Of a DNA stretch of 64,000 nt, positions 1 through 7,806 are shown in pieces. Position 1 is the first letter of the stretch; each line of letters opens with the position of its first letter. Origin of the DNA: Bog-532 sp963824545 (GTDB lineage Bacteria; Actinomycetota; Actinomycetes; Streptosporangiales; Streptosporangiaceae); assembly GCA_963824545.1 (NCBI GenBank), contig CAWGPP010000033.1, positions 1 to 64,000 on the forward strand. Reading direction: 5' to 3'. Position numbers and translations under genes: made by a program. The notes under the pieces were generated by a model. That model ran no database searches, was not told where the DNA came from, and worked only from the letters and a program-made list of their open reading frames with translations.

Positions 1-158
1 TAGGAGCACATCCGACAGCGGATTAATGCCCCGCCGCGCGCCTTTCGAAGCGGGCTCCACGGCTGATCGTTACGGTTTAGACACTTTTTGTTAGCGTACG
101 GCGCTACAGCCACTTGCTCCTCAGGGGCGGGCCGGTGTCCCTTCTTCCTCATCCTTCC

Positions 159-1274
159 TCATTCGGGTGCGCTCCCTTGGCCGCCGCGCCGGCGCGGCGG
201 CGGCGTGACGCCATCGGCGAGCCGCCGCGCGGTGACCAGGAACCCGGTGTGGCCGACCATCCGCTGGTCCGGCCGCACCGCCAGGCCGTCCACGTGCCAG
301 CCGCGTACCAGCGACTCCCACGCCGCGGGCTCGTTGAACTGGCCGTACCCGCGCAGCGCCTCGACCGTGCGGGACAGTTGCGTGGTCGTCGCCACGTAAC
401 AGCAGATGACGCCGCCCGGCACCAGGACCCGCGCGGCGGCCGGCACGCAGTCCCACGGCGCCAGCAGGTCCAGGATTACGCGGTCCGCGTAGTCCGCTCC
501 TGGCGGACACCCGGGCTGGCCCGTCCCGCTGGCCGCAGGAGCACCTTCAGCCCGTTCAGTATCAACGGCCATATACGGCGGCGCAGTCTCACCGGCCGCG
601 TCCGGCGGGGCCGCGCCGGCAACCGGCGGGGCCGCGCCCGCAACCGGCGGGGCCGCGCCAGCAACCGGCGGGGCCGCGCCCGCAACCGGCGGGGCCGCGC
701 CAGCAACCGGCGGGGCCGCGCCCGCAACCGGCGGGGCCGCGCCAGCAACCGGCGGGGCCGCGCCAGCAACCGGCGGGGCGGTGAAGTCACCGACGATCAG
801 GTGCCAGTGGGCGGGCACGGCACCGAAGAAGGCCTCGACGTTGCGCCGGGCGATCTCGGCGAAGTCCGCACGGCGCTCGAATGAGGTCACCGACCCGTCC
901 TCGCCGGCCGCGCGCAGCAGCCAGCACGTCAGCGCGCCCGACCCGGCGCCCGCCTCGACCACCCGCGCGCCCGGGAAGACGTCGGCCATCGCAACGATCT
1001 GCGCGGCGTCCTTGGGGTAGACGACCGCCGCGCCGCGTTTCATGCTCAGCGTGAAGTCGGCCAGCAGAGGGCGCAACGCGACGTACGGCGTGCCCACCGA
1101 GGACGTGACCACGCTCCCGTCCGGCCGGCCGATCAGGTCATCGTGGCTGAGCGACCCGCGGTGGGTGAAAAAGGTCTTGCCCGGTTCCAGCACCACGGTG
1201 TGCCGACGGCCCTTGGGATCGGTGAGCTGAACGTGGTCGCCCTTGGCGAACGGCCCCCGGGGGTGGCGAATCAT
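159..1274 (-). CDS. trmI: tRNA (adenine-58-N1)-methyltransferase TrmI with repeat insert
   Basis: SAM-dependent methyltransferase that makes m1A58 in the T-loop of tRNAs in the cytoplasm. The N-terminal beta domain (about residues 1-75) with GKTFFTHRG and HDDLIGR, the SAM motif VEAGAGSG (about 107-113) and the later motif DLLAPW (about 268) are typical of the TrmI family. At 371 aa it is longer than the usual roughly 280, because eight copies of PPVAGAA (about residues 167-222) plus a Pro/Ala/Gly tail sit in the loop between VGDF and the DLLAPW strand. The core motifs on both sides are intact, so the enzyme is probably functional. It lies 28 nt downstream of the M50 protease gene on the same strand, so the two are probably cotranscribed. 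Family call is confident; the effect of the insert is unknown. Confidence 0.93.
   Translation of the reverse strand: MIRHPRGPFAKGDHVQLTDPKGRRHTVVLEPGKTFFTHRGSLSHDDLIGRPDGSVVTSSVGTPYVALRPLLADFTLSMKRGAAVVYPKDAAQIVAMADVFPGARVVEAGAGSGALTCWLLRAAGEDGSVTSFERRADFAEIARRNVEAFFGAVPAHWHLIVGDFTAPPVAGAAPPVAGAAPPVAGAAPPVAGAAPPVAGAAPPVAGAAPPVAGAAPPVAGAAPPDAAGETAPPYMAVDTERAEGAPAASGTGQPGCPPGADYADRVILDLLAPWDCVPAAARVLVPGGVICCYVATTTQLSRTVEALRGYGQFNEPAAWESLVRGWHVDGLAVRPDQRMVGHTGFLVTARRLADGVTPPPRRRGGQGSAPE
607..774. repeat. 21-bp tandem repeat, 8 units, inside trmI
   Basis: Eight head-to-tail units of ggggccgcgccNgcaaccggc. Position 12 varies in the order g,c,a,c,a,c,a,a, so a 42-bp higher-order period is visible. 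The unit is in frame and encodes PPVAGAA on the minus strand. Confidence 0.95.
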
Positions 1275-1302
1275 GCCGGACAGGCTATCGGCGACCGCGG
1301 GG

Positions 1303-2469
1303 TCATACGCCGGCGAACGCGCCGTCCAGGTCGCTGGCGGCCAGCACCCCGTAGACCTGGCCGGAGGGCTCGACGACGAGGTACTCGCTGGCGGGCGCCT
1401 TGCGGACCGCGTCGATCAGCGCCATCCCGCTCAGGTCCGCGGGCAGCACGAGGCCAGGATCGAGCTTGCGGGCCAGGGTGCCGGCCTCGATCCACGGCCG
1501 CCGCTGCGGTGGCGTGGCCATCGCTGCGGACTCGTTAACGATGGCGATCGGGGTGTTGTCGGGGTCCACTACGACCAGGGCGCGCGCGTTGGTCTCTTCG
1601 GCCCGCCGGATCGCCTCGGCCAGCGGGAGGCTGGCCGGGATGGGGATCGCCTTGCGGGCCAGCCGCCGCGCCTGGATGCCCGGCAGCCGCTCCCGCAGCC
1701 GGGTCGCCTTGATCGACTGGCCGGCGCCGACCCACATGAACCCGGCGATGAACAGCAGCCACAGCCCGCTCATCAGGTCCTCGCTGCGGCCGTTGGCCAT
1801 CGCGTAGGTGGCCGGCACGATGACCAGCGCCACGGCCAGCACCCGGCCCGCCCACGCGGCCACGATGGTGGCCGTGCCCGGCCGCCCGGTGACCTTCCAG
1901 ACGATGGCCCGCAGCATCCGGCCGCCGTCCAGCGGCAGGCCCGGGAGCAGGTTGAAGAGCCCGACGACCAGGTTGGCCCAGCACAGCTGGCTGACGATGA
2001 CCCCGGGTATGCCGTCCGGGATCGCTTTCGTCAGCCCGTAGCCGACGGCCGCCAGCACCAGCGAGAGCGCGGGGCCGGCCGCGGAGACGGCGAACTCCCG
2101 GCCCGGTGTCTGCGGCTCGCGCTCGATCTCGGAGAGCCCGCCGAGCGGATAGAGCAGGATGCGCCGGACCGGCAGGCCGTAGCCGCGGGCGACGAGCGAG
2201 TGGCTGAGCTCGTGCACCAGGACGGACAGGTACAGCAGCACCACGAAGGCGGCGGCCACCACGTAGCGGGTGCTGCCGCTGAACCTCCCGGCCAGGTCAT
2301 TGGCGTAGATGATGATGAAGACGCCGGCGATCGCGAACCAGTAGGGCGAGATGATCACCGGGATGCCGAACGGGCGCGCGATCACGATCCCGGATCCCGT
2401 CTGCTTCGGCGGCCGCTGGTCTCGCCGGTCGGGCGTCATGCCTGCCACATGACTGATGCTACGTGCCAT
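1303..2469 (-). CDS. Site-2 protease family M50 metalloprotease with CBS pair
   Basis: Intramembrane zinc metalloprotease of the S2P/Rip3-like class, which cleaves membrane-bound substrates such as anti-sigma factors. From the chosen start, the zinc motif HELSH is at residues 86-90 and the second motif LLPGLPLDGG follows about 100 residues later, both within hydrophobic segments. The C-terminal 110 or so residues resemble a pair of CBS domains, usually an adenosine-nucleotide sensor. The open frame runs 309 nt further upstream, but that part is Arg/Ala-rich repeat translation. I chose the ATG at 2469 because GGAAGG lies 6 nt upstream; the ATG at 2439 (MTPDRRD) is the alternative. It heads a probable operon with trmI and is divergent from the RecB-like gene. 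The substrate is unknown. Confidence 0.88.
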   Translation of the reverse strand: MARSISHVAGMTPDRRDQRPPKQTGSGIVIARPFGIPVIISPYWFAIAGVFIIIYANDLAGRFSGSTRYVVAAAFVVLLYLSVLVHELSHSLVARGYGLPVRRILLYPLGGLSEIEREPQTPGREFAVSAAGPALSLVLAAVGYGLTKAIPDGIPGVIVSQLCWANLVVGLFNLLPGLPLDGGRMLRAIVWKVTGRPGTATIVAAWAGRVLAVALVIVPATYAMANGRSEDLMSGLWLLFIAGFMWVGAGQSIKATRLRERLPGIQARRLARKAIPIPASLPLAEAIRRAEETNARALVVVDPDNTPIAIVNESAAMATPPQRRPWIEAGTLARKLDPGLVLPADLSGMALIDAVRKAPASEYLVVEPSGQVYGVLAASDLDGAFAGV

Positions 2470-2818
2470 CGGGGGCCTTCCAGCCGCCGAAAGGCCCCGG
2501 CCGGCCGCCGAAAGGCCGGGAGGCCCCGCCAGTATGGGCCGCAGTGGGCCGCCGCGACGGATTGTGAGCAGGCTGCGGCGACAGACTCCGGCGGGCTGCG
2601 GCAATTGGCCGCGACAAGCTCCGGCGGGCCGCCGCGACGGGCTGCGGCGGGCTGCGGCAATTGGCCGCGACAGGCTCCGGCGGGCCGCCGCGGCGGGCTG
2701 TGGCGAGCTCCGGCGGGCTGTGGCGGCGGGCTGCGGCGGGCTACGGCGGGCTACGGCGCGGCCGCCACACAGCCGCAAACCCCGCCCGAGTGTCGGTGCC
2801 CTCCCCTACGCTCATGGC
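2470..2818. repeat. Intergenic region filled with degenerate GC-rich repeats
   Basis: The region lies between the divergent protease and nuclease genes. About 2520-2760 consists of imperfect short repeats built from ggctgcggcgggc, ccgccgcgacgg and caattggccgcgaca. Frames open through it on both strands, but the translations are Arg/Ala/Gly-rich and resemble no family. It must also hold both promoters; no clear -35/-10 pair was seen. Confidence 0.6.
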
Positions 2819-3706
2819 GTGGATGAACTCGTCGCGGTGGAGATCGCCGATCCAGTACCGCCGGAGGAGGGCTCGGGCGCGCCCCGCGGGCCGGCCCTGT
2901 CGCCGTCCCGCGCCGCTGATTTCATGACCTGCCCGCTGCTCTACCGGTTCCGGGTGATCGACAAGCTGCCCGAGCCGCCGACCGCCGCGGCGGCCCGCGG
3001 CACGCTGGTGCACGCGGTGCTGGAGCGGCTGTTCGACCTCACCGCGGCGATGCGGACCCCGGCCGCGGCGCAGGCACTGGTCCAGCCCGAATGGGAACGG
3101 CTGTCGGCGGCGGAGCCGGACCTGGCCGCCTTGTTCGCGAGCCAGGCCGAGCGGGACACGTGGATCCGCGACGCCGCCGCGGCGATCGACAGCTACTTCC
3201 GGCTGGAGGACCCGCGCCGCCTGGAACCCGCGGACCGCGAACTCTACGTGGAGGCCGAACTGGAGTCCGGGCTCCGGCTCCGCGGCTACATCGACCGGCT
3301 GGACATCGCCCCGGCCGGCGACATCCGGGTGGTCGACTACAAGACCGGCAAGGCGCCGCCGCCGGACTTCGAGGCGCGGGCGCTGTTCCAGATGAAGTTC
3401 TACGCGCTGGTGCTGTGGCGGGCCCGCGGCCAGCTGCCGCGCCTGCTCCAGCTCATGTACCTGGGCGACGGCCAGGTGGTCCGGTACGCGCCCGACGAGG
3501 CGGACCTGCGCGCCACCGAGCGGAAGGTGCAGGCACTGTGGCAGGCCATCGAGCGGGCCCGGGAGGCCGGCGACTGGCGGCCGCGGCCCGGCCGGCTGTG
3601 CGAGTGGTGCGCGCACAAGCCGCTGTGCCCGGAGTTCGGCGGCACGCCGCCGCCGCTGCCCCGGCCCGGCGCGCCGACTGGTTCATCCATCGGGTCGGCT
3701 GTGTAA
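2819..3706 (+). CDS. RecB-family PD-(D/E)XK exonuclease with Fe-S cysteines
   Basis: Stand-alone nuclease of the Cas4/AddB-RecB C-terminal class, expected to act on DNA ends. Visible elements are SPSRAADFMTCP with Cys38, GTLVHAVLERLF with its conserved His, the catalytic block IDRLD followed by VVDYKTGK (acidic residue then Lys), and a C-terminal cluster C261-x2-C264-x5-C270. Together with Cys38 this is the four-cysteine pattern of the AddB-type 4Fe-4S cluster. The GTG at 2819 is chosen because it is the only start codon close to the conserved N-terminus in this frame; upstream in-frame sequence is repeat translation. It gives 295 aa, normal for these actinobacterial proteins. Its neighbour downstream is a small membrane protein on the same strand. 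Confidence 0.88.
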   Translation: MDELVAVEIADPVPPEEGSGAPRGPALSPSRAADFMTCPLLYRFRVIDKLPEPPTAAAARGTLVHAVLERLFDLTAAMRTPAAAQALVQPEWERLSAAEPDLAALFASQAERDTWIRDAAAAIDSYFRLEDPRRLEPADRELYVEAELESGLRLRGYIDRLDIAPAGDIRVVDYKTGKAPPPDFEARALFQMKFYALVLWRARGQLPRLLQLMYLGDGQVVRYAPDEADLRATERKVQALWQAIERAREAGDWRPRPGRLCEWCAHKPLCPEFGGTPPPLPRPGAPTGSSIGSAV

Positions 3707-3765
3707 CGATGGGAGGGGGCCGTCCCCCGGAAACATCTTTGGGGCGAGCGCAGCCGAGGTAAGAG

Positions 3766-4290
3766 ATGTCAACGTACAACGCGATCGCCTGGTTGCCACT
3801 GTGCGCCGGGCTGACGGGCATCGGACTGGTGGCGAGCTGGTTCGCGATGCGAAGGCGCGGGCTGGCGGCCGGGCTCCGCGGCGTGGCGTGGTCACTGCTG
3901 CCGCTGGCCGCCTATCTGACCGGCTCGATCAAGATGTTCTGGAAGATCGGCTCGGCCATCGGCGACTTCGCCACCTCCTTCGTCTTCTCCCCCCAGGTGT
4001 GGTCAGGGGTCGGGGTCGCGGCGCTGGCCGCCGCGCTGTTCGTGGTGTCCGGGGCGGGCAAGCGCCGCCGCAAGCGGGCCCGCGTGAAGGCCGCGGACGA
4101 CGAGCCAGCCGGGCTCGCGGCCGCCGACGGAGCCGCCACCCAGAACGGAAAGGCGCCCGGGAAGGCGCCCGAGCGCAAGGAACTGGCCACCCGGCCCGCG
4201 CGCGGCGGGCGTGGCGGGAAGGGCGCCCCGGACGATGACGACGACCTGGCCGGGGTGGAAGACATCCTGCGCAAGCACGGGATCACCTAG
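3766..4290 (+). CDS. Conserved actinobacterial small membrane protein
   Basis: 174 aa, function unknown. Three hydrophobic segments are visible at about residues 6-27, 40-58 and 78-98, separated by short Arg-rich loops (AMRRRG), followed by a charged cytoplasmic-type tail rich in Lys, Ala and Asp. Proteins with this N-terminal layout are common next to RecB-like and proteasome-linked genes in streptomycetes and are sometimes mis-named cellulose synthase; no glycosyltransferase motif is present. The ATG at 3766 has GAGGT about 8 nt upstream. The gene is convergent with the peptide importer operon and the two are separated by a long inverted repeat. Confidence 0.75.
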   Translation: MSTYNAIAWLPLCAGLTGIGLVASWFAMRRRGLAAGLRGVAWSLLPLAAYLTGSIKMFWKIGSAIGDFATSFVFSPQVWSGVGVAALAAALFVVSGAGKRRRKRARVKAADDEPAGLAAADGAATQNGKAPGKAPERKELATRPARGGRGGKGAPDDDDDLAGVEDILRKHGIT

Positions 4291-4340
4291 CCCGGCCCGC
4301 CTCGTCGTACGCGTGCGGCGTCCCCGCAGGGATACCACGA

Positions 4341-4396
4341 CTTACGGGCAGAGTTTTGGGCAAATACTGCCCCGCCCCGCAAACTCTGCCCGTAAG
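4341..4396. terminator. 16-bp perfect inverted repeat between convergent genes
   Basis: Arms cttacgggcagagttt (4341-4356) and its exact complement (4381-4396) with a 24-nt loop. It lies between the convergent membrane protein and dppF-like genes, so it probably stops transcription from both sides. There is no U-tract on either side. Confidence 0.6.
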
Positions 4397-4541
4397 CGGG
4401 AGCGGGAGCGGGCGCAGGCGGGGGGCGGCGCAGGCGGGGGGCGGCGCTCCCGGGAGGCGGGCACTGGCCAGGGACGCGCCCTAAGCGGGGCGGGCGCCGC
4501 GGGAGCGCGTGGCGGCGGCGGCGCGGGGCGGCGCGGGGCGG

Positions 4542-5654
4542 CTAGGCAGGCGCGGGGTTCTCGGGGGCGGGCGGAACCGGTGGCGGGGTGTCCGTTCCGG
4601 CGGCGGGCACTGGCTCAGGGAAATGACAGGCGACCCGGTGGCCGGGGATCAGCTCGGTCAGCAGCGGCTCTTCCGTTGCGCATATTTCCTGCGCCTTCCA
4701 GCAGCGGGTGTGGAAACGGCAGGCGGCCGGCGGATGCAGCGGGCTGGGCACGTCGCCGGTCAGCCGGATCCGGCGCCGCCGGTCGCCCCGCTTGCCCTCG
4801 CCGCGCGTGGGCTCGGGAACGGGCACCGCGGACAGCAGCGCCACGGTATACGGGTGCCGCGGCCGCGCGTACAGCTCGTCCCGGGCGGCCATCTCGACGA
4901 GCTTGCCGAGGTACATCACGGCCACCTGATCGCTGATGTGCCGGACGACCGACAGGTCGTGCGCGATGACCACGTAGGTCAGGCCCAGCTCGTCCTGGAG
5001 GTCCTCGAGCAGGTTGATCACCTGGGCCTGGATGGACACGTCCAGCGCGGACACCGGCTCGTCGGCGACGATCAGCTTGGGCCGCAGCGCAAGCGTGCGG
5101 GCGATGCCGATCCGCTGCCGCTGCCCGCCGGAGAACTCGTGCGGGTAGCGGTTGTAGTGCTCGGGGCTCAGCCCGACCAGCTTGAGCAGGTCCTGGACCT
5201 GGCGCTTGACCGGCTGATCGGTTTTCACGTGCTGCAGCTCGAACGGGGCCCCGACGATCGAGCCGACGGTGTGCCGCGGGTTCAGCGACGAGTAGGGATC
5301 CTGGAAGATCATCTGAATCTCACGGCGCAGCGGCCGCATCGCGCCCGGCCCCAGATGCGTGATGTCCGTGCCGTCGAACACGATCCGGCCCGCGGTCGGC
5401 TCGTCCAGCCGGGTGAGCAGCCGGCCGGTCGTCGTCTTGCCACAGCCGGATTCACCGACCAGGCCGAGGGTCTGCCCCTTGGCCACGGTGAAGTCGATCC
5501 CGTCGACGGCCTGCACGGCCCCGACCTTGTGCCGGAAGACGACACCCCGGGTGACCGGGAAATGCCGGGTCAGGCCGGTCACGGTCAGCAGGTCGTCCGC
5601 GCTGGCCGCCCCGGCCGCGCCCGAGGCGGGCGCGGCCGTCGGCTGCGAGGTCAT
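4542..5654 (-). CDS. Peptide/nickel ABC importer ATPase, DppF/OppF type
   Basis: 370-aa cytoplasmic ATP-binding subunit that powers uptake through the DppB/DppC permeases. It shows Walker A GESGCGKTT, signature SGGQRQRIGIARTL, Walker B LIVADEP and the H-loop VIAHDLSVVRH. The C-terminal oligopeptide/dipeptide transporter domain carries the Cys-rich block FHTRCW and GHRVACHFPE, as expected. N-terminal residues 1-25 are low complexity. It is the last gene of a five-gene minus-strand operon (dppC, binding protein, dppB, dppD, dppF) and starts 10 nt after dppD. Substrate specificity cannot be read from the sequence. Confidence 0.92.
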   Translation of the reverse strand: MTSQPTAAPASGAAGAASADDLLTVTGLTRHFPVTRGVVFRHKVGAVQAVDGIDFTVAKGQTLGLVGESGCGKTTTGRLLTRLDEPTAGRIVFDGTDITHLGPGAMRPLRREIQMIFQDPYSSLNPRHTVGSIVGAPFELQHVKTDQPVKRQVQDLLKLVGLSPEHYNRYPHEFSGGQRQRIGIARTLALRPKLIVADEPVSALDVSIQAQVINLLEDLQDELGLTYVVIAHDLSVVRHISDQVAVMYLGKLVEMAARDELYARPRHPYTVALLSAVPVPEPTRGEGKRGDRRRRIRLTGDVPSPLHPPAACRFHTRCWKAQEICATEEPLLTELIPGHRVACHFPEPVPAAGTDTPPPVPPAPENPAPA

Positions 5655-5664
5655 CGGGGCCTCC

Positions 5665-6699
5665 TCACGCCGTCACCCCGGCCTTTTCCGCCTGCAGGCG
5701 GTCCCAGGCCTGGTGCCGCTGGCCGGCGGTCAGATGGCAGGCGGACAGGTGGCCGGGCTCGATCTCGCGCAGCGGCGGCACCTCGCTCTCCGACCGGCCG
5801 CCGGTCTCCCGCGCGTACGGGCAGCGCGGATGGAACGCGCAGCCGTCCGGCACGGCGATCAGGCTGGGCGGCGTGCCGGGGATAGGTACCAGCCGCTCCG
5901 CGCGCTGCTCGTCAATACGCGGCATCGAGGCCAGCAGGCCCCAGCTGTAGGGATGGGCGGGCCGGTCGAAGACGTCCTCGGCGCTGCCGTATTCCACCGC
6001 CTTGCCGACGTACATGACCAGGATGTCGTCGGCCAGTTCCGCGACCACGCCCAGGTCGTGCGTGATGATGATCACCGCCGAGCCGAACTCGTCCTGCAGG
6101 TCCAGGATCAAGTCGAGGATCTGCGCCTGCACGGTCACGTCGAGCGCGGTGGTGGGCTCGTCCGCGATGAGCAGCTCCGGGTTACAGGACAGCGCCATCG
6201 CGATCATTGCGCGCTGCCGCATCCCGCCGGAGAACTGGTGCGGGTAGTCGTCCACCCGGGTGGACGCCTGCGGGATCCCGACCCGCCCCAGCAGGTCGAT
6301 CGCGTGCTGCCGGGCTGCCTTCTTCGGCACGTCGTTGTGCACCCGGTAGGCCTCGATGATCTGGTGGCCCACGGTGTAGTAGGGGTGCAGCGACGACAGC
6401 GGGTCCTGAAAGATCATGGCCACCTTGCTGCCGCGCAGCGCGCGTATGCGGTCGGGCGCCGCGCCCACCAGCTGCTCACCGTCGAGCCAGATCTCCCCGC
6501 TGATCTGGGCGTTCGTCCCCTGCAGGCCCATGATGGTGAGGCTGGAGACGGTCTTGCCCGATCCGGACTCGCCCACGATGCCCAGGGTCCGCCGCCGGTC
6601 AAGGCTGTATGACACTCCATCGACCGCCTTGACCAGGCCGTCGTCGGTCGGGAAATGGACCCGCAGATCGCGGACTTCCAGCAGGTCGCTGCCCGGCAT
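5665..6699 (-). CDS. Peptide/nickel ABC importer ATPase, DppD/OppD type
   Basis: 344-aa ATP-binding subunit, partner of the DppF-type ATPase downstream. Walker A is GESGSGKT, signature SGGMRQRAMIAMAL, Walker B LLIADEP, and ITHDLGVVAELAD gives the H-loop. The C-terminal extension contains CAFHPRCPYA and GHLSACH, the conserved cysteines typical of OppD/DppD. The start codon overlaps the stop of dppB (TGATG arrangement), which implies translational coupling. Full length for the family and no damage seen. Confidence 0.92.
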   Translation of the reverse strand: MPGSDLLEVRDLRVHFPTDDGLVKAVDGVSYSLDRRRTLGIVGESGSGKTVSSLTIMGLQGTNAQISGEIWLDGEQLVGAAPDRIRALRGSKVAMIFQDPLSSLHPYYTVGHQIIEAYRVHNDVPKKAARQHAIDLLGRVGIPQASTRVDDYPHQFSGGMRQRAMIAMALSCNPELLIADEPTTALDVTVQAQILDLILDLQDEFGSAVIIITHDLGVVAELADDILVMYVGKAVEYGSAEDVFDRPAHPYSWGLLASMPRIDEQRAERLVPIPGTPPSLIAVPDGCAFHPRCPYARETGGRSESEVPPLREIEPGHLSACHLTAGQRHQAWDRLQAEKAGVTA

Positions 6700-7706
6700 C
6701 AGTACCGCACTCTCGGGTCGATCACGGCGTACAAGATATCGACGACCAGGTTAGCAATCACGATAAAGAACGAGCAGAGCAGGACAACCCCCATGATTTC
6801 CGGGAAGTCCTGGTTCTGGATGGCCTCGTAGGTGAACAGGCCCAGGCCGTGCAGGGAGAACGTGACCTCGGTGATGATCGCGCCGCCGATCAGCAGGCCG
6901 AGGTCGATGCCGAAGATCGTGACGATCGGGGTCAGCGCCGCGCGCAGCCCGTGCTTGATGATCACCGTGCGCTCCGGCAGGCCCTTGGCGCGGGCCGTGC
7001 GGATGTAGTCCTCGCCCATCGTCTCCAGCATTCCGGCCCTGGTCAGCCGGGCGTAGAGCGCTGCGTACAGGAACGCGAGAACGACCCACGGCAGCACCAG
7101 GTTCCGCGCCCACTCCAGCGGGTTCTGGGTGAACGGGACGTACTGCACGTTCGGGAACAGCGGCCACTTGTAGCTGAACAGCTCCAGCGCCAGCAGCCCG
7201 GTGAAGAAGATCGGCAGCGAGACGCCGGCCAGCGCGACCGCCATCGAGAACCGGTCGAAGAAGGTGCCGCGCCGCAGCGCCGAGATCACGCCGATCGTGA
7301 CGCCCCCGACCAGCCACAGCACGGAGGCCCCGATGGCCAGCAACACGGTCACCGGCAGCGCGCTGACCATCTGCGGCCAGACCGGCTGCTGGCTGCGGAA
7401 CGAGTAGCCGAAGCACGGCGGCGGGCAGTAGGTCACGCTGGTGCCGGAGTTGTAGTGCGTGCCGACCACGATCGCCTTGACGAACCGGCCGTACTGGAGG
7501 AACAGCGGCGCGTTCAGGCCCAGCTTCTGCTCGACCTGGAGGATGGCCGCGCGCGTCGGGTTGCGGCCCACGTACTGGGCGGCCAGCTCGTAGGCGTTCT
7601 GCCCGGCCAGCCGCGGGATGAGAAAGAAAATGCCGAACGTGATCAGGCTGACCACCAGGAGCAGGAAGATCGCGGTGAACAGCCGCCGGATGATGAATGC
7701 GATCAC
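6699..7706 (-). CDS. Peptide/nickel ABC importer permease, DppB type
   Basis: 335-aa inner membrane permease. The N-terminal transmembrane segment (about residues 8-30) is followed by a long external loop of about 70 residues, then five more membrane segments. The EAA-type loop GMLETMGEDYIRTARAKGLPE is diagnostic for the DppB branch. It ends IDPRVRY, a typical family terminus. It lies between the binding-protein gene (about 100 nt upstream) and dppD (overlapping). It works with the DppC-type permease encoded first in the operon. Confidence 0.92.
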   Translation of the reverse strand: MIAFIIRRLFTAIFLLLVVSLITFGIFFLIPRLAGQNAYELAAQYVGRNPTRAAILQVEQKLGLNAPLFLQYGRFVKAIVVGTHYNSGTSVTYCPPPCFGYSFRSQQPVWPQMVSALPVTVLLAIGASVLWLVGGVTIGVISALRRGTFFDRFSMAVALAGVSLPIFFTGLLALELFSYKWPLFPNVQYVPFTQNPLEWARNLVLPWVVLAFLYAALYARLTRAGMLETMGEDYIRTARAKGLPERTVIIKHGLRAALTPIVTIFGIDLGLLIGGAIITEVTFSLHGLGLFTYEAIQNQDFPEIMGVVLLCSFFIVIANLVVDILYAVIDPRVRY

Positions 7707-7806
7707 TGAGCCTCACCCAGTTGAGGGCAGCGTCAGTTCCCCGGGGCACGGGTGCCCGGCCGGATGGCGGCCGGGCCCCCGTGACCTCACTGTCGCTGCG
7801 TCCGTG

